A stretch of DNA of 64,000 bases from NCBI GenBank assembly GCA_946894095.1, contig OX335654.1:16191687-16255686 (forward strand), given 5' to 3'. The DNA is from Incurvaria masculella (lineage: Eukaryota; Arthropoda; Insecta; Lepidoptera; Incurvariidae). The position numbers and the translations under genes were made by a program. Positions 11,371 to 22,524 of the stretch are shown piece after piece. Numbering within the stretch: the first letter of the stretch is position 1; every line of letters begins with the position of its first letter. The notes beneath the pieces are model-generated. The model did no database searches. It saw only the letters and a program-made list of their open reading frames with translations, and had not been told where the DNA came from.

Positions 11371-11716
11371 TCGCCTTAATGAATTCGGAATTTTTGACAA
11401 GAAATGTGCGAATATTTGTTTAGATTTTATGGATACGAAATTACCGTTATCTCATTTATTTGATGTTATGTAATGAAATCTACGTTGTAGTATTGTATCC
11501 AGATTTTGAAAATTATAAAAAAAATGGTCTGGACGTTCCTCAGGCAGGAATGTCCAGACCAAAAATAATCTTAATATTTTCAAAATATGATTACAATGCC
11601 GTGTCGTAGTATACCATCAAATAATTGAGACAACGGTAATGTGGTATTCATTAAATCTATGCAGATATCAAATCCGCACATTTCTTGTCGAAAATTCCAA
11701 ATATTCATTGAGGCGA
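11371..11716. mobile_element. 346-bp imperfect palindrome (foldback element)
   Basis: The segment is symmetrical about 11543. The outer arms (tcgccttaatgaatt..gacaagaaatgtgcg at left, its complement at right) pair, as do inner stretches near 11440/11640 and 11500/11580. The centre, tggtctggac(g)ttcct, pairs with 11546-11561 around a 5-base loop. The arms are about 170 bases each with scattered mismatches and no coding capacity. It could be a foldback MITE. If transcribed it would fold into a long hairpin RNA. I could not identify a target duplication. Confidence 0.8.
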
Positions 11717-11730
11717 TTCGAAAAGCTCTC

Positions 11731-12872
11731 GAGTTCTTTGACGGGATCAAGGTGACGCAAAACTTTAAAAAAAAATAGCTTTACGCATCAACAAAATTTG
11801 GGTAAAAATGTGGGTGTAAGTAAATCGTATCAATAACATAATTTTAGTTCCAGGGCCGATAATCATTATTTTAGTGGCTGACTTAGGTTTTTCATTCCTG
11901 CTAAAAATTTTTTTTTATTTTCGTACAATGAAGATTGTTGTAATGTTGCAGCACAAAACGATTGATCTGCCCACCCCTACTGGATCATCCCATGGTAAAG
12001 TAAAACAAAGGACATACTAAACATGCGAGAATCTTACCCACCTTGGTGATAATTTTCGCCTGATGAGCTAGGCTATTACGGAAACGTTGTTGTTAAACAT
12101 CGCCCGAACTAACAAAACTGTTTCAAATACATGTAATGTTATACTGACATACACGAAAGCAACTAAACCAGCGGGTGCACATGATGCGAGAGTCCCAGGA
12201 AGTGAGCCGAGGACTCAGTAGATTTTAATTAAGCCCAAACGGTGTACCATAAATGTACAGTGAAAGCAAAAATTACACGTATTTCCATTTTATTTACCCA
12301 ACATGATGATTAACAGAAAATCTGGCCTCATTTATTAACGTTCACAAAACATGTTTGAAAGTAACGAATATAAAATGAATGGCATCGTTACGTAAGTTTC
12401 AGTTCCGCAGCAAAATAATCTGAAGAACGCCTTGGGCAAACTTCTTTGAGGGACACAAACATTGTTTTTTATTTAAACCAAGTTTTTCCTTTGAAAGCAA
12501 ACCGCATTATGCAAGGACGCCGGACTAGAAAACATCATTCAATAACGTTAGAACACTATGAGAATGAGTGTACCCGTATAAAACACTCGGATCAGACCAC
12601 GGACATAGAAAAATATAAAAATTAGAAGATAAGAGGAGACGGCAGTTGCTTTTATTTCAATGATATTGTCCCTTATGATTAGGGGAGAGTCGCAAGTTCA
12701 TTAAGGACACAGTACAAAAACAATATCATTTATTATCAAGTGTACCATTATAGCACACCAATGAAAAACTTGTGATGCGGTGTTAGCCTCGAAAGCTTAA
12801 TTTACAATAATACAATTTGAGCATTCTGACTTAGTCATCGTTAGAATTCGGTCAGTCGGGCTGACGAACTGT
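11731..12872. other. No gene or repeat recognised
   Basis: AT-rich sequence without recognisable coding potential or repeats. Confidence 0.35.
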
Positions 12873-12912
12873 TTTCGGATTAAAATGTATGTGTATACAT
12901 TTTAATCCGAAA
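12873..12912. repeat. Perfect 18-bp hairpin
   Basis: tttcggattaaaatgtat is followed after four bases (gtgt) by its exact reverse complement. No T-run follows that would suggest a Pol III terminator. Role unknown. Confidence 0.85.
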
Positions 12913-13706
12913 TCAGCTTAGGACTACAATTTAGGCTTCTAAGATAGCTCTAATATAACTGTGTGTGAAACACAGTGGAGTTTTCCCGATGTCACTACAT
13001 TCAATAGTCTGTGACTACGTAACAAAGGCGGCGAGAGGGCACTTCGTGTTTAGTTGGCAAAAAAGGCCACGTTATTGCGCGGCTATTAATTTTCGGATAG
13101 TCTTAGTGTCGTTAAGGGTTGTTTTGTGAGTGCTGTAGTGGCCAAAATTAAGTTTCGAATATGCCAAAAAATACGAATGAACGTGGTGCGGAACCTACTT
13201 CGGATTGGTGAACCAATTGCATTGACTTTCAGCTTTCAGATGTATGACCCTCGATGCACGATAGCAAAAAAGCATTACGTGCTTCGCACTCCTCGCTCCG
13301 TTGCGAATGGTTGACACCGAAGTGCAGAATACAGTAACGATGCGAGAACGAGCATGTTCTAACATCGCTTGCGGCAGCTCCCCTGCGCTCACCTGTTCCG
13401 CGGCGCAGAGCCAGCGAAGGTCACCGCCGAGCGCGGCCGGCGGGTGGTCGTTATTAAATACGTTTAGTGCGGGATATTGCGGAAGGGGAGCGGGCGGGAG
13501 ATCTGCCCGGTGAGGGGCGGGGCGGGGCGGGGCGGGGCGGGGAGGGGAAGGAAACGACTCCATAACTCTTGCGGTGCAATATCCTCGCCTACACCGCGGG
13601 ATTCGCTTAATGAGCCAGGGATCATGGCGGATTACAGATGCCTCTCATTGCACGTAGGCACCGCGCAGGTGTAGCGGACTTGTTTAATTGCAGATGCAAT
13701 AGATTT
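12913..13706. other. CpG-rich segment without recognised gene
   Basis: GC content and CpG rise between about 13300 and 13560 and contain a G-rich run. Open frames on both strands here come from low stop density in GC-rich DNA, not from a recognisable protein. The segment resembles promoter-like CpG-rich DNA, but no exon can be tied to it. Confidence 0.35.
13509..13550 (+). repeat. (GGGGC)n run, potential G-quadruplex
   Basis: Seven or more G4 tracts separated by single C or A bases follow one another. Such a pattern is expected to form a G-quadruplex in single-stranded DNA or RNA (established rule: four or more G-tracts with short loops). It lies inside a CpG-rich segment. Confidence 0.85.
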
Positions 13707-13885
13707 GAGCCGCTCGTAGGTCACCTTGCTTCCAATGTCAAGAGTTCATGAGTCCAATCTCAGTCCCGTTCGTGCACCACTTTATTCTCTAAGTGCATTT
13801 TGTCACGAATGCGAATTGTTGCACGTTTTGGAACCCATGTAAACGTTTTTGGAACCCATGTAAAGCTATAGGTCCGCATTATCTT
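13707..13885 (+). mobile_element. SINE fragment: tRNA-like head and part of the body
   Basis: Starts gagccgctcgtagg like the tRNA-headed copies, passes a decayed box B (agttcatgagtccaatctc), then aagtgcattttgtcacgaatgcgaa and ggaacccatgtaa. The phrase ttttggaacccatgtaaa is duplicated in tandem (13831-13864). The 3' half is missing. Confidence 0.7.
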
Positions 13886-13920
13886 CTGTAATTATTTTAC
13901 TTACAAACAAACTAACCTGG

Positions 13921-14568
13921 GTGAAGTTTCTTGTCGATTCTTCTTCGCCAAGGGTAATCGAAACGGCAGAAATAGAAACCGGCCAAGTGCGAGTCGGACT
14001 CGCACACGAAGGGTTCCGTACCATCGTAAAAAATAAAACAAAAAAATCACGTTTTTTGTATGGGAGCCCCCTTTAATTTTAATTATTTTTTAATCTTACC
14101 TATTTGTTGTTATAGCGGCAAAATAAATAAACACTCTGTGAAAATTTCAGCTGTCTACCTGTTACGGTTACTGAGATACAGCCCTGTGACAGACGGACAG
14201 ACGGACGGACGGACGGACGGACGGACAGCGGAGGCTTAGTAATAGGGTTCCGTTTTCACCCTTTGGGTACGGAACCCTAAAAAAGTCATTTTAACGAAAC
14301 CGAGTGTGTAATATTCATCTAATGGAGGATATAAAGCAAATGTAAGAAGTGTATGGTGATAGTTTCGAAATCCCTCATGAGCTAAGACATTATTGATATG
14401 TTAAAGTTTCGTTATTTCCTATATTAGATGTATGTAATTTCTGGCTTTTTTGAGCACCTTTGGTCTCAAATCGGTTTTTCATAAAAAAATATGTTACTGT
14501 CCGAGATTCGTTCTTTCTTTTTGACGGTTCGATTACCTCTGAAGAAAAACCGACAAGAAACTTCATGA
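13921..14568. mobile_element. Foldback/MITE with 50-bp arms, split by a later insertion
   Basis: Bases 13921-13975 (gaagtttcttgtcgattctt, ggtaatcgaaacggcagaa) and 14516-14568 are imperfect inverted repeats of about 50 bp. The terminal-hairpin element at 13976-14284 lies immediately inside the left arm. The arms are about 80% similar, so this element is older than its insert. Confidence 0.7.
13976..14284 (-). mobile_element. Terminal-hairpin element (family L), copy 1
   Basis: Complete copy in reverse orientation. It starts with ccggccaagtgcgagtc and the 19-base palindrome, passes cccttcg/ggttccgtacc, a tatgggagcccccttt block, ccgctataac, a ggac tandem run and ends at agggttccg..taccctttgggtacggaaccct. 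The ends share an inverted gggttccgtacc / ggtacggaaccc but are otherwise different, so these are not simple TIRs. This sequence is abundant in Lepidoptera (from memory). No coding capacity. Confidence 0.85.
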
Positions 14569-14738
14569 AGGTGAATATGAATGTATTAATTTAAAACCCA
14601 AACGATCATTGATTTGCAACGGAATAATGTATTTAAGGCATTCCTAATGCTATTAACCAAGCTATATCCCAGTAATTTCCCAAACCCTCCAAAAACACGG
14701 GACAAGTTAATATTTATCACACAAAGTCAGGCTAGACG

Positions 14739-15109
14739 TTAAGGATGTTCCGACCCATACAATGTTTTTTTTTACACAGAACGCAAAAAGTATTGCACTT
14801 TAAGGCACGAATTCGTCAAAAATATTAAATATAGCCATAGTAGTTGCAGCGAAAACATATTCACGAATTCAGGTTTAATAGTTTCGCTGTAATTGCCGAT
14901 CAAAAGTTTTACACCGTTAGATGGCGCTGTTAAATAAATATCGTATTTAAATAAATTGTAACAAAAACCAATAATCCTGACATTGTGAAATTGTTTTCGC
15001 TGCAAGTAATATGACTATATTAAACTTTTATTATTAATTCGTGGCTTAAAGTGCAATACTTTTTGCGTTATGTGTGCAAACAACTTTATATGGGTCGGAA
15101 CAGCCTTAA
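14739..15109. mobile_element. TTAA-bounded foldback element (MITE-B)
   Basis: TTAA at both ends encloses inverted termini aggatgttccgacccata and tatgggtcggaacagcc. Pairing continues inward through acgcaaaaagtattgcactt and tagccatagta..tgcagcgaaaac, about 120 bp per side with gaps. TTAA target choice is the hallmark of piggyBac-type transposases, though the termini do not show the usual CCC start, so the assignment is tentative. Confidence 0.85.
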
Positions 15110-15566
15110 GTAATCTTGGCTCCTCGTGCAGATTTCTTGCATTCAACGTCACAGACGACCAGATGCTTAATGTGTGCACTTCGACTGTCTTAGCCCGATT
15201 CCCTAGAGGTGGATGTGCGAAATTAAATCCGACGATGCATCCATCGCCGAGCGGCGCCGACACAGAACCCTAATCTGCATCGGGAGCTCGTCCGTCTTCC
15301 GCGTACGGACCGCGACGAGTTCGGGGCGGTCCGGGAGTTAGTTACGGCGCATCCTGCAATGTCTCCTAAGACATGTGCGCTTAGGATTACTAAGACGGTT
15401 TTGAATAATAGGTTCAGTTAAAGATGTCAAATGTATCAGAATCGACCGTGGAGCAAAGAAATATTAATTAAAGCAAGAAGGATTTAAAAAGAACGACTTT
15501 GTAAAAAGGCTGGATTTGTACAAGCAAGCAAAAAATTCGCGGGCACTGCGTCTAGCAATTCCACCA
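15110..15566. other. GC-richer stretch, nothing recognised
   Basis: The part at 15230-15360 is CpG-rich. There is no recognisable exon or repeat. Confidence 0.3.
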
Positions 15567-15797
15567 CCATTCAGGTATAAGTGAGTTCGAGTTCGGTGCT
15601 AAATATCAACTCACTTTTATGATTAGGTCAGGTTTCGATACTTCTTTAACGTCATTTTCGTTTGGTCAAAATCTGGTTTCTCCTATGAATAGGTTGGAAG
15701 CTAAAATAAAAGTTGCGTTATTTCATTAATAATATGTTTTCCACCTACTTTTAGGTTAACTCACTGCCGAAATCAAACTCACTTTTACCTGAATGGG
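15567..15797. mobile_element. 231-bp MITE with about 35-bp TIRs
   Basis: ccattcaggtataagtgag at the left is inverted at the right (ctcacttttacctgaatgg), and pairing continues through ttcggt/gccgaa. The interior is AT-rich and non-coding. No target duplication could be read with confidence. Confidence 0.75.
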
Positions 15798-16230
15798 CCC
15801 CCATTCTATAGCTATAATTTAGAATTCTCTTACAGTCTCTATTTCTGTAATCAATGCCTCCTACTAACACAGTGTTTAAGATTGGACATACATTATTTTA
15901 ACGCTTTACTTGCGTTGCGAACAATGACTTGTTGTCCAAGAGACCTTCAGTGTATTTTTCTGAAATTCCATCAAAAGGCACATAAGGAACCCAAAAATAC
16001 GCATTCTTAAATATATTTTCAGCAAATGTTTCGCCCGTAAGGCTTCATGAAAAATTCACTCTAAAACAGCGCATAAGCGATGCCTTTGCATTATGTATGT
16101 ATTATCGCACCGGAAATTACTTTTAGAGGAGAAACTACGTAAGACTAAACCAACCTAGTGATGGTTGAATTCGATCTCTGAAAAGGAGCATTCGGATGTC
16201 TTTTGATAAGTTTGATAGTGATTGTAATAA
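15798..16230. other. No gene or repeat recognised
   Basis: AT-rich, nothing recognised. Confidence 0.35.
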
Positions 16231-16563
16231 TATGTGTTAAGTTATCATAAGGGTAACTATGCGCTGTAATCGTGCATCGCTGAGCGTGGTTCCGCGATGT
16301 GAGGTAGATTTTGAATTTTCAAAGCACCGTTAGTCTCTCAATATGTGTTAAGTTATCATAAGGGTAACTATGCGCTGTAATCGTGCATCGCTGAGCGTGG
16401 TTCCGCGATGTGAGGTCGATTTTGAATTTTCAAAGCACCGTTAGTCTCTCAATATGTGTTAAGTTATCATAAGGGTAACTATGCGCTGTAATCGTGCATC
16501 GCTGAGCGTGGTTCCACGATGTGAGGTAGATTTTGGATTTTTAGAGCACCGTTAGTCTCTCAG
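16231..16563. repeat. Tandem repeat, 111-bp unit, three copies
   Basis: Three units start at 16231, 16342 and 16453 (tatgtgttaagttatcataa) and end gttagtctctca. The first two differ by about one base; the third has a few substitutions. Exact 111-bp spacing without indels points to recent duplication. Confidence 0.97.
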
Positions 16564-16723
16564 TTCACCCATAAAACGTAACAAACAGAAAGATCAAAAC
16601 ATTTTGGCTTACATAGTTGCAGTACTAGCATGTATTGTACTTTGGCGCCATGCTGTTATCGATTATGTTAATATTAATTAAATTTAAGGATCGAAAAATG
16701 GTGACGGTTTGAATGAACATGTA

Positions 16724-16830
16724 CCCGTGCAGTGCTCATAATGGAAAGGCATGGCAGCTATTTCCTTCGATAATGCGGTGCGTTGGGTCAATATCATGAC
16801 TAGGTATGGTATTAGCCATTCGTGTAACAT
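16724..16830 (+). mobile_element. Decayed SINE tail fragment
   Basis: gtgctcataatgg, ggcatggcagc, ttccttcg.taatgcggtg, gtcaatatcatgac and ggtattagccat follow in the order of the SINE tail. The rest is missing and substitutions are frequent. Confidence 0.65.
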
Positions 16831-17227
16831 ATAACTCCAATACAAACAGGACTACACTGATGAAAGGAGAGGAAATAGCGCTATTATTTCTTCCTATAGT
16901 ACCATACGCGACGACACAGGAAGAAAGTTCCGAGCGAGCGCTTTCGCTATAACATTTTCAAATTTCATGCACTTAATCTCTAAATAACTTTACATACACT
17001 TATTCACTCGAAACTTTCCCGAGCCTTTCCGCCCTCGAACAGGTGAGTGGATTTCGAAGTTATAAAGGCTGCATTAAGCGGAGCACGCAGCTCACAGCCG
17101 AGCTTTTGGAACTGTCGTATTTTTGTAATCGCATAAGCACCATTCTTACATCACATATATTTTTACTATATTCTTGCTTATTAGCACCATACACGCATGG
17201 TATGATATTTCTTGAATTTCAAACCAC
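16831..17227. other. No gene or repeat recognised
   Basis: Nothing recognised. Confidence 0.35.
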
Positions 17228-17609
17228 TTTTTTTTATGTGACTGGACATGGATGGCTAATACCACACCTTTTGTCATGGTATTAGCCCAACATACCACAT
17301 GGGAACTAGGTGCCATGCCAGGACCTTCCTTATATTGCACGGCTACATTGAACTGGATGGAAAACACGGACAACTTTCATTGCCGCTTCGACCATCGTTC
17401 ATCCAATGCGATGGTACCAACCCGGGCGGGATAAACCCTACCACCTAGTAAGTAAGGAAGGGGACCTACAGTTTAACGTGGAATCCGAACCACGGCCAGC
17501 CTCTCTCAACGGTCGAATGGTCACCCATCAAAGACCAGACCGGACCCAGCGTTGCTTAACTTCGGAGAGCGATCGCCGAAGTGTCGCGCCACTGGGTTAT
17601 TGAGGCTGA
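17228..17609 (-). mobile_element. SINE, full length, 5S rRNA-derived head
   Basis: Reverse orientation; the T8 run at the left is the poly(A) tail. On the minus strand the head contains ccgaagttaagcaacg and, after a gap, ggatgggtgacc, which are the conserved internal control words of 5S rRNA (box A and box C). It joins the common body at the ccgtggttcgg word. It is nearly identical to the copy at 44303 over its whole length, so both are recent members of one subfamily. No target duplication could be read. Confidence 0.92.
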
Positions 17610-17664
17610 CTGTATTACATTTCCACAACCTGCATGGTAACTATTGTAAGTCCACGACCAGCAT

Positions 17665-17853
17665 GGTTACTATGGTATATTAACTGGCCGAGTGAACAGA
17701 CATGTGAGTGAGTACATCTGGCGTTAGATGCATTTTTTACCATACTGTCAAACGACGTTATTACTATTCAGCCAAGTGAACTGTAATTAAACGTAACATT
17801 TAATCACTCACTCGCCTGTTCACCCGGCGAGTCAATTTACCATGGTAATAACC
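17665..17853. mobile_element. 189-bp MITE with about 50-bp TIRs
   Basis: ggttactatggtatattaac..gtgaacagacatgtgagtgagt at the left is matched inversely by tcactcactcgcctgttcac..ttaccatggtaataacc at the right. It starts within 60 bases of the 5S-headed SINE. Non-coding. Confidence 0.75.
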
Positions 17854-20800
17854 GTGATAGGCGAGGTGCTTCGTCGTAGTCAGGTGTGTACGTAGCGCCC
17901 GTAATAGCAGAGCACGTATGAAGAGGTGTAAGTACCGTTTGAGTAATATTTAAAATCGCAGCTTCGAAGACGAAAATTATATCGAAAAGTACAATTTGAG
18001 ATTAACCGCTTTCGGTATCATGGAGCTAGGAGCACAAGGAATAGCAACTTTTTTTCTTTAGTCAATTGTATCCGCTAAGCAGAGTGAGATAACAAATATT
18101 TGAGGAAACTCTCCGAGTTTGGGACCGATTAATGTACAGTTCGGCCTTTTGTCAGGGTTTAGGCGGACCTAAGCACCGACATCGCTGCGCTAGCGTATTT
18201 AGTGTTCAGCCATCGTGATGTATTAGGGTCCTTCGGGGCTCTATTGTTATCGCCTGAAACTGCCCTTTTCGGGTGCAAGTGGCAACAACAAACCAAAACA
18301 AACCCCATTAGACCTTGTGTGCGCCTTAACTTAAATTTGATTGCCGTTCGACAAAAAGTTATCAATCGTTCTGGAACGCATGCAAAGCTATAGGCCTCCT
18401 TGCTACTTAGTAGGCGGAAAGTTTAAGCTTAACCGATTTATTAAAAAATGTCCTTGCTTTCTTGTGAACTTTTACATGATTCCTGGGTGAAATATAATAA
18501 TGTATGTTGCCCACACGAGTCCGGTAAACGCCTAAAAAAACGACATACAATATTTCATAAAATTGTATTAATAGGTTAAAAAAGCACACACTTGGTGGCA
18601 GCGAAATTCACCAACGCTCTTCAAAAGCGCGCACAACCTCTCGAAGAAAAAGTGAAGTAGTCCATTCGCACGCTCAATACTCGAAGTTGAGAAGAACTTC
18701 AGTTGTTCTACTCTTTAATATTCCCCAAGTTTCGGGACTTCGAATTCGATTCTTGCTACATTAATGCCCATGGATTTTCGGCGTTGAAGTTCAAATTATT
18801 CGTTTGGTAAAATTAATAAGAAATAACAATACGATTGTTGGCTTCTCATGAAGTATTACTGTGGGATCGAGAAGTGTAAATGTATTTCAGTAGGTACTGT
18901 TTTTTTTTATTTAAAAGCGTCAAAGAAAGATAAATGAATTATTAATCGTGCAATATGGTAAAATACTCAATAAAAACAACAATACAGAACGAAGTAATGC
19001 TACAAATGCCTTCCAGTCAACCGTCGTTACATGCAGGTGGGAGGAAGTCGGCGTTAAGGGGACCCTAGTCTATCCGCCTAAAGCCAAACCGCACAATACA
19101 TTTCCATTATAGGTTTGTCCTTTTCATAGTCAACTTTTCGTCGACTACTCTACCCAAAATCTATGCCTTAACTTTAAAACTTGTCCCTAATATTGTCTAT
19201 TTCAACGTTATCAAACTGTGAAATATTGTACAGAAATTTTCAAACTCTCATAATTTTTAAATAGAAGTTATTGGACAAAATATTTCCATTAAGACAGTTG
19301 ATGAGATGTCAGAGGCTGCGACTATGTACGAATTTATAGGCGGCAGCGGTGACTCGGGTGCCCTTAAGTACCGCCAAGAAATCTAAACACGCTCCACCCC
19401 ACCAGTTGTCCCCGAGTGCCCTCGACACAATGGCGGCGGCGGTGCGGCGGAGGCGGCGCGGTCGCAACCGCACCGCGCGGTGAGAGGGAGTTTATCGAGT
19501 GAGCTAGATCAAATGCCGGCTCGCCGTGGAGGAAGCGCTGTTGACTTTGTGGCCGGAGGGTCAGCGAAAAAGCTCCATCATTTCATTATTTTGTCCAGTA
19601 TTTTTAAAGATCCGTGGTCTTATAATCGATTTAGTTATACGAATTAATCTGTAGGAATTACAGACTATAGACACAGGAGAGATATTAATTTACAAATAGT
19701 TTTTTGATCATTTCTATGTACGGAATTTTATCATTTACAAACCGAATTCTTGAAGGAGTACGGCACCTCGAAAAAATGTTTAGCTACAGAGTCGATAGTC
19801 TGTGGAATGCTCTTTCGGTCCGGTCCATGTCAAGGTACTTCCGCCAAATACAAGCTGTGGTTCTCCAAACGTTATGTACAGAAGCATGTCGCCCGCCGCG
19901 TAATAAGGTCGTTTCGACTTCCAAAATTGGTGTCGTCAAGCTCATCTATGTTTGGAGGCTGCCCAAGGCAAACCTCCAAGGTTGCGCTTTCCAGAAATGA
20001 AATAAAGAAGGCTTCAAGAGAACGGAAAACACACACAAAGTTCCATTGTTCAATTTGGACATTAATTCAATGCGTGGCAGCACCAACCTGAAAAGGATTT
20101 ACAAGACAGTAACTGTAAATTAAAATGGCCAAAATTGATTGAATCTTGTGATTGAATATCAAAATGAAAGTCGCCCAATTTACAATTTTACTAGAGATCT
20201 ACAAATTATTCTGACAATATCAAAGTACTACTTTACATTCACAAGGATTTTTTATATAGATAATATAGTATTTAGTAAACGTTGGAAGAGTATCTATAAA
20301 TAATATAGGTAATAATAATAGATGCAAGAGAATAAATAAGTATAATTGCTTGATTTGCTGTCGTTACTCGGAGGGCAAGGGCAAGCGCGAAGCACTCTAC
20401 AACCTCAAGTTTTCACGTCAAACATCAGTCGACTGAATAAATAAATAAAAACTACTTAAAACTAAGTGAAACGGTCCACAGTGATGTGAGTAATTTACTT
20501 GCAAGGTAATCCTGAAAAAGCATCCCATTAACACAAGTCTCGCAGGAGAGATGAGATTTTTTTGTCATTCTGCTTTTGTTCACGGTACCGTTCCTATGCA
20601 TTGTCATCGTTTACATCCTAGCCCAGCCTCCAGGGGCATCAACAGCTGATAGCCCAGGAGGGGAAGGTAAGTCTTTATTTAGAGGATGGGAAATGTATGA
20701 ATTGTAGGTACAGTTTGTAAGCACATATAGGATGACAGCTGCTCCCCCTGTCGACGCCCCTGAGACTATCTATACCTGAGCCCATGGCAATTGGGATTGC

Positions 20801-20948
20801 TCCTGTCACGAGATAATGTCGTTTCTGTGCATAGTATCACTTCATGATGGTCAACTATGCTGACGCAAATTCTAGTAAATTGTCAAGGAATTATTACAAT
20901 CTCTTTAAACTTGGAGGTTGAGGAAATATTTTGTTGCTTGATATTAGT
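17854..20948. other. 3-kb stretch with no recognised gene; GC island near 19.4 kb
   Basis: Mostly AT-rich. At 19370-19560 there is a strongly GC-rich, CpG-rich patch (runs of gcggcggcgg); an ATG-to-stop frame of 17 codons inside it is too short to interpret. Two overlapping open frames at 19704-20091 show no motif I know. Around 18340-18410 are faint SINE-body words. Confidence 0.35.
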
Positions 20949-21025
20949 TACCAAATATTAAGTAAATAGGAACAGTCCTTTTCAAATTAATGGTAAGCGA
21001 CTTTTGTACGGGAAAGGTTATTTTA
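20949..21025 (+). repeat. Decayed R1 copy
   Basis: taccaaatattaagtaaat, ggaacagt and caaatta.tggtaa correspond to the R1 copies at 1 and 51494, with many substitutions. The TTAA end is lost. Confidence 0.55.
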
Positions 21026-21100
21026 TTAACGACGTGGCCTTGGCATTGAAACTTGATCTTTGAATCTTGATCAACCTAACTTTTTCTAGTGGTTTAGATT

Positions 21101-21315
21101 CGGTGGTAGTTTTCACCCCGCCTGGGTGATACGATCGCTTTGAATGAAAGACGATCGAAGCGGCAATGCAAACTGTCCGTGTTTTCTGTCAAGTTCAGTG
21201 AAACCGTGCAATATAAGGAAGTTCCTGACATGGCATTAACTACTATGAGGTTTGCTGGGAAAATCTCATAACAGTAGTTTTCGTATTAGCCTTCCATTTC
21301 CAGTTATAAAAAAAA
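21101..21315 (+). mobile_element. SINE 3' half, diverged
   Basis: Begins in the body at ggtggtag..ccccgcctgggtg, runs through cgaagcggcaatg and ccgtgttttctg to gtattagccttcc and a short poly(A). It is 5' truncated and carries many substitutions. Confidence 0.8.
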
Positions 21316-22010
21316 GTTTTTTTTGTTAAGCTTTATACCTATAACAGAACAAACAGATCCTCTGCGCTAACGCTATCCAGATCTTCCGGCAACTTCGCCG
21401 GCATTTTATCACCGTATTCTCCAAAAAAGGCCACCATCTTCCCGCCGCCGCCGGAGCCGCAGAACGGGAGCCAACCCGCCAGATAATTCATCGCGCCGGC
21501 GACGCGCCGCGACTCCGCGTCCGACGATGAAAAACAATATCATCTCGGCGACGCACCCGGTGAGTTATTGCTCGCGCGCGGGGTGCGCGGGGTGCGCGGG
21601 GCGAGGCGACGCCATCGCGACACCGCCGCATATTATTATTAGATCGACCGACGCAAATTGGATACCATAAAGAGCGACGCGCCTCTAGGGCGGTCGAGAA
21701 ATATGAAGGTAGACACTGGCGCTGCGCGAATAAAGCGAGTGTTTGTTTGTCCGTATTAGAGGACAAAAGACGACAAAAACTGCCGAAATATCGATCGGCA
21801 TTTTGGAGCAGCGAGCAAGGAAGGACGGAAGTGGTGACTGAAACTCATCCGTATAGCTGTAGCATAGCCACTTTTCAGGGAACATACATACACTAACGGT
21901 AGTCATGTAGGCCAGTCAGTTCGCTTACGAGTTCGTTCACTACTGATTTTCTCAAGTTCCAACGACATGTAGGAAAACGTAGGTAAGAACACGTGAGAAC
22001 TTCACAGGAC
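21316..22010. other. GC-rich island, no gene recognised
   Basis: 21400-21640 is CpG-rich, with a short ggggtgcgc direct repeat at about 21578-21600. The open minus-strand frames here are GC-driven. Nothing homologous to a known protein is seen. Confidence 0.3.
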
Positions 22011-22020
22011 GCTATGAATG

Positions 22021-22524
22021 TAGTGCCACGAACACTCGATATTGCGCGTTCCGAATTCATAAGCGAGCTGACTACCAACGGAGCATTTTCACTAATACGT
22101 GGGTACGCTGCCGCTATACGGATGAGTTTCGCTCAGGACGCTCTATACATGTAGTGCAACAAATATTCGATGTTACGCGTTCCGAATTCATAAGCGAGCT
22201 GACTTCCAACGGAGCAATTTCACTAATACGTAACTACGCTACCGCTATACGGATGAGTTTCGCTCAGGACTCTATACATGAAGTACAACGAATATTCGAT
22301 GTTGCGCGTTCCGAATTCATAAGCGTGCTGACTACCAACGGAGCATTTTCACTTATACGTGGCTACGCTGCCGCTATGCGGATGAGTTTCGGTCAGGACG
22401 CTATACATGTAGTGCAACGAATATTCGATGTTGCGCGTTCCGAATTCATAAGCGAGCTAACTACCAACGGTGCATTTTCACTTATACGAGGCTACGCTGC
22501 CGATATACGGATGAGTGTCGGTCG
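22021..22524. repeat. Tandem repeat, 129-131 bp unit, four copies, partly open in frame
   Basis: Units start at 22021, 22152, 22281 and 22410. Each has gcgcgttccgaattcataag, ccaacgg.gcattttcact and cggatgagtttcg. The last two periods are 129 bases, a multiple of three, so one frame stays open for 188 codons (22154-22720) as a 43-residue repeat. The 131-base first period breaks it. Differences between copies change amino acids freely, so I see no sign of protein selection. Confidence 0.93.

Noticed and set aside
13195..13563. Proline-rich ORF of 122 codons
   Set aside because: The proline run is the complement of the GGGGC repeat; no domain, and low stop density is explained by GC content.
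16660..16690. TTAATATTAATTAAATTT palindromic AT stretch as a regulatory site
   Set aside because: Simple AT-rich sequence; such words are expected by chance in this composition.
19704..20091. Two overlapping ORFs as a transposon or host exon
   Set aside because: I found no domain or repeat support; neither frame resembles a known transposase or RT on reading.
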